A DNA stretch of 64,000 nucleotides from Neoceratodus forsteri. Lineage: Eukaryota > Chordata > Ceratodontiformes > Ceratodontidae. Location of the stretch: positions 54,020,001 to 54,084,000 of the forward strand of contig JADMNL010000028.1 in assembly GCA_016271365.2 (NCBI GenBank), read 5' to 3'. The position numbers and the translations under genes were made by a program. Under the pieces are notes generated by a model. That model made no database searches, was not told the DNA's origin, and saw nothing but the letters and a program-made list of their open reading frames with translations. Shown here one piece after another: positions 10,360 through 19,856 of the stretch (its first letter is position 1; each line of letters starts with the position of its first letter).

Positions 10360-10960
10360 GATCATTGCTAGGATTGAGATCTGATTCTGACTAGCACTTT
10401 GGAAAGAAATGGGAAGGGGAAAGATAGAGAAACTTCCTTCCCAACTGAGGAGGAAGGCATCCAGGGACTGAGCCTAAAAAACTGGGGGCCTGGCAAAAAG
10501 GAAGTTGGTGATTGTCTGGGGCTGCAAAGAGGTCTTATTTGTGGGTGCCCCATCTGGCAAATACTACCTCAGTATTAGGGGGTCCAGGACCCATTCGTGA
10601 TGGCCCTGGGAACCTGCTGAGAGCATCCGCTAGGACATTGTCCTGCCTGGGAGGTGAACTGCTGTAAGGAGGTATTCAGAGAACAAGCCAGAGACCACAA
10701 CTCTCATTGCTTCAGTGCACAAGGCCTGCAGACTGAGTGCCCCTGCTTGTTGATGTACCACATTGTAGAGGTATTGTCTGTTCTGACCTGAACAACCTTG
10801 TTCTGGACAGATGAGAAAACCTGAGTGCTAGAAAAACTGCTCTGAGTTCCAGCAAATTGATGTGGGAGAGATTCCTGAGGGGACCACAGCCCTGGGTGGA
10901 AAGGTCGCCCATGTGAGCTCCCCCACCCAAGAGGGATGCATCTGTCAAAGGGTCAAGGAA
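10360..10960 (-). pseudogene. DIRS-A copy 1 RNase H / methylase region
   Basis: The minus strand encodes MTDASLLGGGAHMGDLSTQG (RNase H Asp block, about 10890-10948) and INLLELRAVFLALR (Glu block). Downstream pieces around 10430-10553 have the remnants of the DAL...W and FPFPFL motifs of the methylase-like segment. Frameshifted. Confidence 0.75.
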
Positions 10961-11084
10961 TGAACTGGGGAGTGAAGGAACCCTGTCTCAGATTGTTCTG
11001 ATCCTGCCACCACCGAAGGGCCTGGATCAGGGTTCCAGTCACTGAATCAATTTGTTAGATCTGTCCTTGAGACCAAAAGGGCTC

Positions 11085-12280
11085 TCAAATGGAACTGAAT
11101 GTCCTCATCTGAAATCTCACTCCTGCACTACTGCTGTAGAAGCAGCATGTGCCCCAGGAGCTGTAGAAATGCCTTGCTGGCTCGAGAGACCTGCAGGGTG
11201 AAAGAAGAGGCCAGAGACACCAGAGTCTCCTTGCTCTTTCCAGAGGTAGGGTCTGGCTTCTTGTGTTCAGTTCTGCGCTTATGAAGGTGAGAAGCTGGAC
11301 AGGCTCCAGAACTGACTTTGGAAGATTGAGAAGGAAACCTAGAGATGTAAGCAGTTGCTGGGTTACTTGTAAGTGTAGTTTGATCTGTTCTGAGACTGGT
11401 CTACAATGAGCCAGTCGTCCAGATAAGGAAAGATGGCAATCTTTGCCTTCTAATGAGCGACCTGCTACTGCCAGGAATTTTGTGAACACCCGGGCCAAGG
11501 TGAGGTCAAGGGCATTGCTCTGAACTGGTAATGGCCTGAGGGCAGTCTCAATCTGAGGTACTTTTCGATGGGAGCCCTGATGAGAACATGGAGTAGGCAT
11601 CCTTGAGGCCCAGGGGAGGCTAGCCAGTCCTCTGGCCTTAGAGAGGGTAAAATAATCCCCAGGGTCACCATATTTTGAACTTTGGTTTTAAAAGGTGCTT
11701 GTTTAGATACTGAGATCCAGTATGGGCTGCCATTCGTGTCTTTTGGGTAAGGAAGCACCTGAGTACAACCTTTGCCCTGGTGTATGGGTGAACCTTTCCA
11801 TGGCTCTGAGAGCGAGAGGAAGAAACTTCAGCTTCCAGGGCAAGTGTCTCTGATGGGTTTGGAGGTGAGAAGACCTGCGCTCATCTTCAGAAATTTTTGA
11901 AGCTGGAGAACCAGTCCCTGGCTTACTACTTCCAGGACCCACTTGTCTGATGTTAAAGACTTCCAGTCCTGACAAAGTAAGACAGCCTGCCCCCACCAGT
12001 AGTGGAGAATCGGCCCTGGCCACCCCATCAGGGAGTCTGTTTTGCAAGGGTTTTGGGTTGAGGGTAGAAGCAGGCTTACTAGGAACCCTTCTACCCCTTC
12101 CTCTAAAGAACCCCTTGGGCATAAGCAGAAGAGGAGGCCTGGCTTGTAAAAGGCTCATGAAAAGGCCTGCCCTGCCCCTACATGCTGCCTTGAGGAGTGA
12201 CTTGCCTTTCTTGGCCTGTGCACCCTATAGGTGGTCCTATACTCATCCATTTTCTTCATATAATTCTTGTCTGTTCCCAA
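11085..12280 (-). pseudogene. DIRS-A copy 1 reverse transcriptase and linker
   Basis: A 171-codon minus-strand frame (11085-11600) has QQLLTSLGFLLNLPKSVLEP, and upstream frames hold PQGCLLHVLIRAPIEK and FRAMPLTS. The YLDD codons at 11414-11425 followed by TGG-CTC-ATT-GTA (WLIV) are intact locally, but neighbouring frames differ. The upstream linker (11703-12158) ends where DIRS-B is inserted at 12281. Confidence 0.8.
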
Positions 12281-12440
12281 AAATACAGGTTATCACCTGT
12301 AACAGGGAGTTCTAGGAATGGTATATGTTGTTCATCCACACTCATTGGCAGGTATCCTTGTCGCTTAAATCTTGGCCGGAAGGTCTTCAAGTTGTTCCTC
12401 CCACCCACCGGTGGTATAACCTCGGCTCGCCCATGACGCC
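12281..12440 (-). repeat. 3' inverted terminal repeat of DIRS-B
   Basis: Starts AATACAGGTTATCACCTGTA, followed by CACTCATTGGCAGGTATCC and CCCACCCACCGGTGGTATAA. The last two are complementary to 17895-17990. Confidence 0.85.
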
Positions 12441-12499
12441 AGATCTGCCCGCTGAAGCTTAGGCTAAGTGTCAAGCCGGAGAGTCGAGAGTTGTAGGAT

Positions 12500-12595
12500 G
12501 AACAACATATACCATTCCTAGAACTCCTGTTACAGGTGAGTAACCTGTATTTCTAGGACATGGATATGTGTTCATCCACACTCATTGGCAGACTT
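12500..12595 (-). repeat. ICR of DIRS-B
   Basis: On +: CAACATATACCATTCCTAG, TCCTGTTACAGGTGAGTAAC, CTGTATTTCTAGGACATGG, TTCATCCACACTCATTGG. The left part equals the outer 3' terminus complemented and the right part equals the 5' terminus complemented, joined at CTGTATT/TCTAGG. This predicts the exact circle junction. Confidence 0.85.
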
Positions 12596-12599
12596 CTAG

Positions 12600-13730
12600 C
12601 AGTTCTCCGGAGGAGGGAGGCAAGACGACACCCCAATACTTACTTGGGAAAGAGAGACTGGAGAACCGAGGCCCCAAACCAGCATCCCGGGCGTGACTCA
12701 AGGTTCGATGTGGTAATGGGTAATGAAGGTGTTTTGCTGACTTCCAGGTAGCCCTGCAGATTTCCTGGATAGGGACGTCCCTGGAAGCAGCCACCATGCA
12801 GCAGTATGGCGGGTAGAATGAGCTCTTATCCTCTGGGAGGCTCCATGCCTCCAACTTATAGCAGAGATCTATGCAGGAGGTTACCCACCTGCTTATCGTC
12901 CGCTTGGCTGCAGGTCTGCCAGATGCGTTCAGCGTAGGTGACAAACAGCTGGTGAACCTCTCCTGACTTCAGCTGTAGCCCTTATAATAAGCGAGCCTCT
13001 AGGGTCCAGAGTATGGAGCCTATATTCGGCCTCCGAGGTGTGATTGGGGTAGAACACAGGCAGAGTCAACACCTGGTTAAGGTGAAACTCGCACACCACC
13101 TTCGGAAGGAATTTCTGGTGGGGTGCAGGACAACCTTGTCCCTGTGGAAGACCAGGTAAGGAGACTCGATGGAAGCGCCTGAGCTCTCCTATCCTTCTGG
13201 CTGACGTGATAGCCACCAAGAAGGCGGTCTTCCACGACAGATGAGAGAGAGCACACCTGCATAGGTTCAATGGCTTGCCCATGAGCTTTGCCAGTACCAG
13301 CAGTAGATCCCACGGAGGTGGGGTTCCCGCACTGAGGAAATGTGATCAAGGCCTTTGAAAAGCACCAGACCACCTTCTCCTGCGCCACTGATGCTTCCCG
13401 GCCCGCACCCGGAAGCAGAGATGGCTGCCAGGTGCACCCTTAGGTCGCCGACCCAAGCCCTTGACTAGAAAGGGACCATAAATAGTCCAAGATGCTTGCC
13501 AAGGAACAGGAGGAAGGGTCCAAGCCCTTGCTTCGACACCAAATGGAAAACCTTCCATTTGAAGGCATAGCATTTTCTGGTCGACTTTACGGGACGCCTC
13601 AACTACATTGAGGACTCTCGGCGAAAGACCCAAGGCCTGGAACTCTAGCACCAGGAACCAGGCCGACAGGTCAGGGATTGATGTCCGATGGAACACCTTC
13701 CTGATTGACTGAGAGCAGGTCCGGGCGAGC
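12600..13730 (-). pseudogene. DIRS-B tyrosine recombinase
   Basis: Minus-strand fragments show AITSARRIGELR (first catalytic Arg, about 13176-13215). The codons for RAHSTR (HxxR box, about 12808-12828) and the following NTFITHY with the likely catalytic Tyr (about 12725-12755) sit in a different frame from the flanking pieces, so at least two frameshifts separate the motifs. The N-terminal domain (13346-13696) includes AWFLVLEFQALGLSPRVLN. Function known for the family: integration of circular DNA. Not expected to be active. Confidence 0.8.
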
Positions 13731-13739
13731 TGGAAGCTG

Positions 13740-14575
13740 TCATGAGTCCTGGAGCTGAGACTGAGGAGACTGGTACCAGAACTGGCGAGGCCAGTCTGGG
13801 GCTATCAGAATCACCTGCGCCTTTGTCCTCCTCACCTTGAGAAGCACCTTTGGATCAAGGGAATGGGGAAAGGCGAAAAGAGGCCCGGGTCCACTGCCCT
13901 GGAGAAGGCATCCCCTGCAGCGAGCCCTGCTGAGGGGGGCGGCATGGAACAGACTCAGCTTCTGCTCTCCTGGAGGCAAACAGGTCCACCTGAGGTGTGC
14001 CCCAATGGGAGAACAGATGCTGTACTACTCCGCAGGAGAGACCACTCGTGAGATGCAGCCCCTATCCGCTCAGGGCATCGGGCCAGGGTGTTGAGGCCCT
14101 GCCACGTGAATGTTAGGAGATCCACTCCAGGCTGCTCACGAGTGACCAAAGCGAGAGCTTCCTTGCATAAAGCATGGAGCGCGCCCCACCCTGGCGGTTT
14201 AGATAGTGCATGGTCGTGGTATTGTCCGCCTGACTCGGACCACTTGACCCCGGAGGAACGGAGCAAAGACGGTGAGAGCTAGGTGGACCGCCTGAGCTCC
14301 AGCAGGTTGATGTGGCATTGGGACTCCTCAGGGACCAGAGGCTATGAGTCTGCAGTGTTCTCCAGATGGGCACCCCAACCCATCAGAGAGGCATCGGTCG
14401 ATAGAGAGACCGCCGGCTCAGGGCGATCGAACGGGATGCCCTCCTGCAAATGATCTGGAACGGTCCACCACTGGAGAGTTTCCACATCCCCTGTGTCACC
14501 GACACAAGCTGGTCCAAAGGATCGCAGCTGCTGACCACTGGCTGGCCAGTCCCCACTGAAGGGACGATGTCCACG
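13740..14575 (-). pseudogene. DIRS-B RNase H and methylase-like region
   Basis: The minus strand has STDASLMGWGAHLE (RNase H, at the downstream end of the 14342-14839 frame), DNTTTMHYLNRQGGARS (about 14165-14215, the TDN...NRQGG block) and, nearer the recombinase, PKVLLKVRRTKAQVILIAPD with preceding FAFPHS, matching the end of the methylase-like segment. Frameshifts separate the blocks. Confidence 0.75.
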
Positions 14576-15480
14576 GGCCCAACGGACCACGCCTGGTGCA
14601 GGCCGCCATGAGACCCAGGAGGCGAGGAAGTCCCGGTAGATGCAAATTGCCCAACCAGAAATGATCGGGCAAAGGAGGAAAGAACCTCGGCCCTGTCCGC
14701 CGGAGCCGCGCCTCTGGTTACGAAGAGTCGAGCTACGCCCGATGAATAGAATCACCTGCTTCGCTTGAGTCTCGACTTGGCCTCCTTGATAAGGAGGCCC
14801 AGGTTGAGAGCAGACCTGGAGGGCCAGATCTCTGACCACTCCGCCTCCTTCCTGGAGGAGCTGCTATCAGCCAGTCATCCAGGTAAGGGTACACCTGACC
14901 CGCGCCATTAGGAATGCTGGGTCACCATGCCATGCATTTGGTGAAGACCCTGAGCTAGAGACAAGCCAAGGGCATGGCTTGAATCAAGAGGGATCCTTCC
15001 GCTGGAAGCTTAAGGAATTCTGTGAGACGGATAGATAGGGACGTGAAAACGCTGGCCCTGCAAGTCCAGAGAGAGCAGAACCACATGCCGCATTCCAAGG
15101 ATGGTATTATCTGAGCCAGAGTGACCATCCTGAAGGTTCGAGGACCTTAGGGAACTTGTTTAGGTCGTGTAGGTTGAGAATGAGGCGCCAGCCCCCGTCC
15201 GCCTGGAACCAGGAAGTACCTGGACACAAACCCTGGTCTGAAGGAGGTCCACCACCTCTTATCACCTCCTTCTGGAGGAGGAGAGAGATGTCGCCTCGAC
15301 GAGCTGCCAGTGAGGCTGGGATCCCGGCTCTCGAGGGCGCCGGCTCTGAAGGGTGGTGCCTGCTCGAATTCCAGAGAGTCAGGCCTCTTCCCACCACCTT
15401 CCAAGACCCACCCTGTCCGTGGAAACAGTGGACCAGGTGGAACGGAAGTGCTGGAGCATCCTCTCAATGGGACCTAGGGT
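14576..15480 (-). pseudogene. DIRS-B reverse transcriptase
   Basis: From the N-terminus: LLLQKEVIRGGGPPSDQG and DGGWRLILNLHDLNKFPK (15107-15397), the RVFTKCMA motif (about 14938-14965) and an intact local YPYLDDWLI codon run with YLDD at 14874-14885. This order is typical of DIRS RTs. Frames change between blocks. Confidence 0.8.
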
Positions 15481-15489
15481 AAGGCATGG

Positions 15490-17710
15490 AATGGGGCACA
15501 CCCCAGTCTGCACTGGCAGGCTTGAGGAGGGACCGCCGAGGACCTCCTGGCCTTTTTCCTCCTGCCTCCTGTTAGAGGAAGCCTGCTTGGGTTTGGGATG
15601 CCAAGGCCGAGCCTGCTGGCCCTGACATTGCTGGGCCGGGCGCTGGTGGGGCACAGAAGGACGTAAAAGGGCTTAGGCTGTGGCTTGGCGGCCTTGTCCT
15701 TCTGGCGGAAGAGACCGAGTCCAAGGTAGCATTGGACTTCTCGATCCTCTGCAGGTGACCTTCCACCCCAGGGTCAAGAGGTCAGTCCTCAAAGGGAACA
15801 TCCGCCAACCTTGTGCTGGGTATCCAAAGTAAAGGTGGATATCTCAGCCAAGCCTGCCGATGACAGCCACCAGGCCGGCCACCGATCTGGCACATGAGTC
15901 CCTATATCCAAAGCAGTCTGGAGCTGCTGTTTGGCCACTGCCTGCCCTGGTCCCGCACCGCTTAACCGGTAGTCTGCAGATCGTGGGAAGATGAGGATGA
16001 CTCATCCAGGGCTCAACAGGGCATGAGAAAATGTGCCGCGAGGACGCTCAACTGGCCTGACGTAAGGCCGAGAGAGACGCAGCGCAGACTTTTCGCCCAT
16101 ATAGTCCAATTCTGGACCTTGTCAGAGGTTTGTCCACATCCTGCTGTTGCATCACCGAAAACGCTGTCGTAACTAACCCTCAGCAGAGGTGTTCGAAAAC
16201 CGGACAAGGAACCTAGGGGACCCGTGATACTTCCTGGCCATCCTGGCCGGGGCTAGGGCAGGAAGCAGGGCGCTGCCAAAGCTCCAGTGCCGACCCACTA
16301 TGGCCTCGGCCACCGGAAAGGCCTCCGGCCGGAGAATCCCTTCGTCCAGAATCCGTGAGGGGATACCTGGTCTGCTTGGAACGGGTTCGAGCTCCATCCC
16401 GTGGACTCCAGATGAGCCGGAGCAGTCCTAGGAAGGATGACGGCCATCGGGCCCATTGACTGACCTCCTGAAACCCAAGTCCAGTCGCTGAGTAAAGGAG
16501 GAATCATCTTCGACTCGAAGAGTCCTCAAGAGCTGCCTCTGGCCTGGAGCCACCTTCACCTGCCGAGGTCGGTCGGGAGTGAGGGTAACTGACAGCCGAT
16601 GGGGTAGACCCTCAGTCGACCGAGAATCTCTGGTCGGAGCCCCAATAGGTGGCTGTGGAGGCGGAGGTTCCACCTGAATCGGTGGAGCAGTTGGTTTCAC
16701 GGTAACAACCGGCCTGGTAGCCTCGGATAAGTTTCAGGGGTTGTGTCGGTCGCCCGGTGACAGTTAATTAATGGCCGGGAAGGCGACGGGTCCGGCTTAC
16801 TCCCGGCCAGGAGGAGCTGTTGCAACATGGGTCCCCGCACTGCTGACGAATTTACGCTGAAGCCTCCCTCGTCCGAGGAGGAGGATCGAGGACAGCGGCG
16901 ACGCTGCCATCATGGTGCCGAGACCAGACCGCTTATGACGGTGGGATCGGCTGGACCGCCAAGAGGTCCGGGACCGAGACCGAGAGTCCTGGAATTTCCG
17001 AGGTCGGTGCGGGAGGTGTCGGCCGAACCGCACTCTTTGGCTCGGATGGTCCATCCGAGGCCCGGAACTGAGGCACAGGGCGAGCCCATCGACCCCAACT
17101 CCTCCCGGGGAACCGGGAGAGGGGAATCCCGGCTGCTAAAGCGACAGCTCATTCAACGGGTCGAGAAAAATCTCGACTTCATCAGTGGGAGTCTCGGTCA
17201 ACTGACCTGGAGCCTGGGACACCGTGAGGCCACAGTGGTCGAAGCCGAGCGGTCGATCGAAGCCGACGGCCCGACGACTCGGGAGAGGGACCTTTCCGCC
17301 CCAAGAGCCAGCCGACGGAGGGACTCTACCCCTGTCCTTCTTTTTGGACCGGGAATAAGGTCCAGCAGATCGTGAGCCCTTCTCCCTTAGTGGAGAGGAG
17401 AGACAAAGCTCCTTAAAAGAAGCCGGTAGGAAGAACCCAGAGAGAGGGATAAACGCCACGTCGAGGAAGATACGGCCCGCCGCCTCTTCGAGGCGCACCA
17501 TCCGCCGAGCTGATCCGCCGAGCCCGCCGCCACGGACACCGCCAACCGGCCTCCTTGACTTCACCGGAGGGAAACGCTTCGGGACGGCCCAGTTGCACCG
17601 GGCAGCACGGGTTTCGAGGACGAGGCCGAGAAAGATGAGCACAGGTCGCAAGCTCGCGGGTCGTCAAGGCCTACAATAGACACACGGGAGTGTGGATCCG
17701 TCCGAGACAT
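15490..17710 (-). pseudogene. DIRS-B Gag and linker
   Basis: The likely start is the ATG at 17710 on minus (MSRTDPHSR). It is followed by a Cys/His segment with HSRCVYC codons and then, after a one-base frame change, GLDDPRACDLCSSF, the N-terminal zinc-binding pattern seen in DIRS Gag proteins. The rest is Arg/Pro/Ser-rich and of low complexity. Open frames on both strands in this CpG-rich block are compositional artefacts. Confidence 0.65.
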
Positions 17711-17894
17711 CTTCTGCCCGTATGGGCATCTCCAAACTGGAGTCGATGGTCCATCGCAGCCGTGAGGATCAAGACTGAAGTCTTTTCGCAAAATTTATTT
17801 TTAAATCGCAAACGGAGAAATAGGAACCAGTCTCAAACGCAGAGCGTTAGGAGGAACCTTAGCTTCCAAGCGGTAAGGAAGATTCATGCCAAGG

Positions 17895-18019
17895 GGCGGA
17901 GCCGAGTTATTACCACCCGGTGGGTGGGAGGAGCAAGTTGAAGACCTTCCTGGCAAGATTTAAAGCAGCAAGGATACCTGCCAATGAGTGTGGATGAACA
18001 ACATATCCATGTCCCTAGA
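17895..18019 (-). repeat. 5' inverted terminal repeat of DIRS-B
   Basis: Contains CCACCCGGTGGGTGGGAGGA, GTTGAAGACCTTCC and the outer ACATATCCATGTCCCTAGA. It pairs with 12300-12430. Confidence 0.85.
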
Positions 18020-19320
18020 ACAGAGAATTTCCCACAACAGGAAAATCCATAGCCTTAGACTGGGTATCCCAGACAGGGTCTGTACACTGAGCCAGGCCAT
18101 TCTGCAAAGAGACAGATGTAGCCATGACTTGATGAAACATTATTAGAGTCTACTGCAGCATGAAATTGCACCTTGATGCCTCAATACTATCCACAGCCAC
18201 CTGCTCCAGCTCCTGGAAAGCTGGTCAGGGCCTGTTTTATAGGCAGGACAGTATCCCACCTGGATTTCTGATACCTAGCTGCATAAGCCATATAATTTGC
18301 CTGTCTGAGTCCCAAAGATGCTGCCATGTACTGTTTCTTTGCCATGGCATCCATCCTCCTGGAATCCTTTTCAGGAGAGTGAGAGGCTAGAGGAATATTA
18401 GCCTTGTCACAGGCTGCAGCCTGCACTACCCCAACATGGCTGCACTGCTGGGATAGGAACTCCATATCAGAGCCTGATAAAGCATACCTCTTCTCCATCC
18501 TTTTATCCACAGGTAGGATAGAATGAGGAGTTTTCAGAATTTTTACTGTCTGTTTCCTAAAAGATTTGTGCAAGGGAATAGACAGTCTCCTTCCACAAAA
18601 TAAGGCTCTTCTTGATCATCAACAGCTTCCTCAACAGGGAGTTGCAGAGTCTCAGCAACTTTCTTGTAAAACAAAAAATGAGAAGGGGACTCAGATAGCC
18701 TGGGAGGGGACACTCCTGAGGGTCTGTCTGGAGAGATGTCCGGTTCAATGGGCACATCCAGACTTTCAAAATCACACTCACTCTCCTCATACCCTCCTCC
18801 CTTCCTCTGGTTCATAAAATCCTCAAAATCATAATCTTGAACAGGAACTGTCCAACCGAGCGCTTCCCTAATGGTGTCGGTTCGGACGGAACTGGGAAAG
18901 AGACTGACAATTTGAATAGCTTTGGCTATTTCCTCAGCAGTTGAGAAAGAACTTTTGCCCCAAATTAGCTGACCTTCTAGTCCTTTTAGTTGGAACCGCT
19001 TCTCAGAGCTGGCTCTTCGCTTGCCCGAGGAAGTATCGCCTGGTCAGAGGGCACTCTCAGGTTCGCTGAACCGAACTGGGTTGGCCATCCGGTCAGCAGA
19101 CTTTTGGCCTCCCTTTCCTGAGCCTACCAACTCTCTTTCCACAGTGGCAGCAGGAAAATTTTACAAATCTGGCACTCTGCATTGAGGTGGTCAAACCTCA
19201 GACAATATACACAGTGGTGTGGGTCAGCTCAGCAAAGGCTTCCCACAGAGGCCACAGTGCTGAAAACCCAGTGGGTCCGTTTTTCTTTTGGGTTTTCAGA
19301 CATAGTGCCAGCTCTAACCA
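18020..19320 (-). pseudogene. DIRS-A copy 1 Gag
   Basis: The longest frame (18187-18573, 128 codons) has LHKSFRKQTVKILKTPHS, then VGVVQAAACDKANIPLA, then LGLRQANYMAYAARYQKSRW. These blocks recur in copy C. Upstream frames (18543-18815) carry an acidic stretch DDQEEPYFVEGDCLF. The N-terminal Cys/His segment lies around 19170-19270 in a broken frame. The C-terminal end meets the DIRS-B insertion at 18020. Confidence 0.75.
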
Positions 19321-19669
19321 AAACTTGCCCGTTAATGGCAATCTGCCAAGCAAGACTCTCTTATCGGTTCCCAAACGTAACACGGTCGTGGAAAAACCGT
19401 AATAAAATCCGGTTTTTAGAACCGATAAGAACCAGGAACCGACTCTAAAGGACTAGAAGGTACTTTAAACTCAATCTGATCGGTTCAAACTGAACCAAAA
19501 GACGCTACAAGTTCCACACAGAAGAAAATAAACAAAGCCTATCTAATACTTACAATACCACAGACAGAGCGTGAACCGACGATTATGTTAAATTTCGTAA
19601 AATAAACAGAGAATTACACTTTAAAATGGACAAACGAACCGAAGCAGCAGGAGGAATCTCCGAGCGACT

Positions 19670-19856
19670 GTTCAGTGAGGCGGAGTAAAGAATCTGACTG
19701 TTTAAGTTTGAGCTATAACAGACAGTGTGTTCAACAAAGCTCGCACTCAAGATTCCATGCCCTGCATGGAAAGTTAACTCTTTCACCTCCAGAGCAGTTC
19801 TAACCTGGGGTTATACTGTATATGTCATAATATAGCAAGACTTCATGTTGTTTGAA
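19670..19856 (-). repeat. 5' inverted terminal repeat of DIRS-A copy 1
   Basis: AGTTAACTCTTTCACCTCC, GTCATAATATAGCAAGAC and TTCATGTTGTTTGA occur in order, ending at about 19856, where CR1-a sequence begins. Confidence 0.8.

Larger units (their letters stand above)
12281..18019 (-). mobile_element. DIRS-B, complete GC-rich DIRS element inserted in DIRS-A copy 1
   Basis: About 5.74 kb on minus, a second DIRS family with little nucleotide similarity to DIRS-A. Order from the right: 5' ITR, gag, RT, RNase H, methylase, recombinase, ICR, 3' ITR. ITRs of about 120 bp match in inverted orientation: CAAGGATACCTGCCAATGAG at 17969-17988 is the complement of 12345-12364. It interrupts copy 1 between CTGTTCCCAA and ACAGAGAATTTCCC, which are continuous in copy C (26727-26745). 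It is visibly richer in CpG than DIRS-A. ORFs are frameshifted. Confidence 0.9.
3462..19856 (-). mobile_element. DIRS-A copy 1, host of two nested DIRS insertions
   Basis: The copy is present in three blocks: 3462-4220 (3' tail, ICR and recombinase C-half), 9759-12280 (recombinase N-half, methylase/RNase H, RT) and 18020-19856 (gag, leader, 5' ITR). Sequence on either side of each inserted element lines up with uninterrupted copies C and D: for example, the recombinase breaks after GATGGCTACCAGGAG at 4220 and resumes with CACAGTTTTCCAAGTC at 9761. The summed length is about 5.1 kb without its own 3' ITR, which was lost where copy 0 abuts it. All coding is on the minus strand and frameshifted. 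Confidence 0.85.

Noticed and set aside
16797..17667. Overlapping long open frames on both strands in the GC-rich block (for example a 182-codon plus-strand frame)
   Set aside because: They lie in the DIRS-B gag region; base composition and Arg/Pro/Gly-rich content explain them, and the minus-strand zinc-binding Gag motif gives the real sense.
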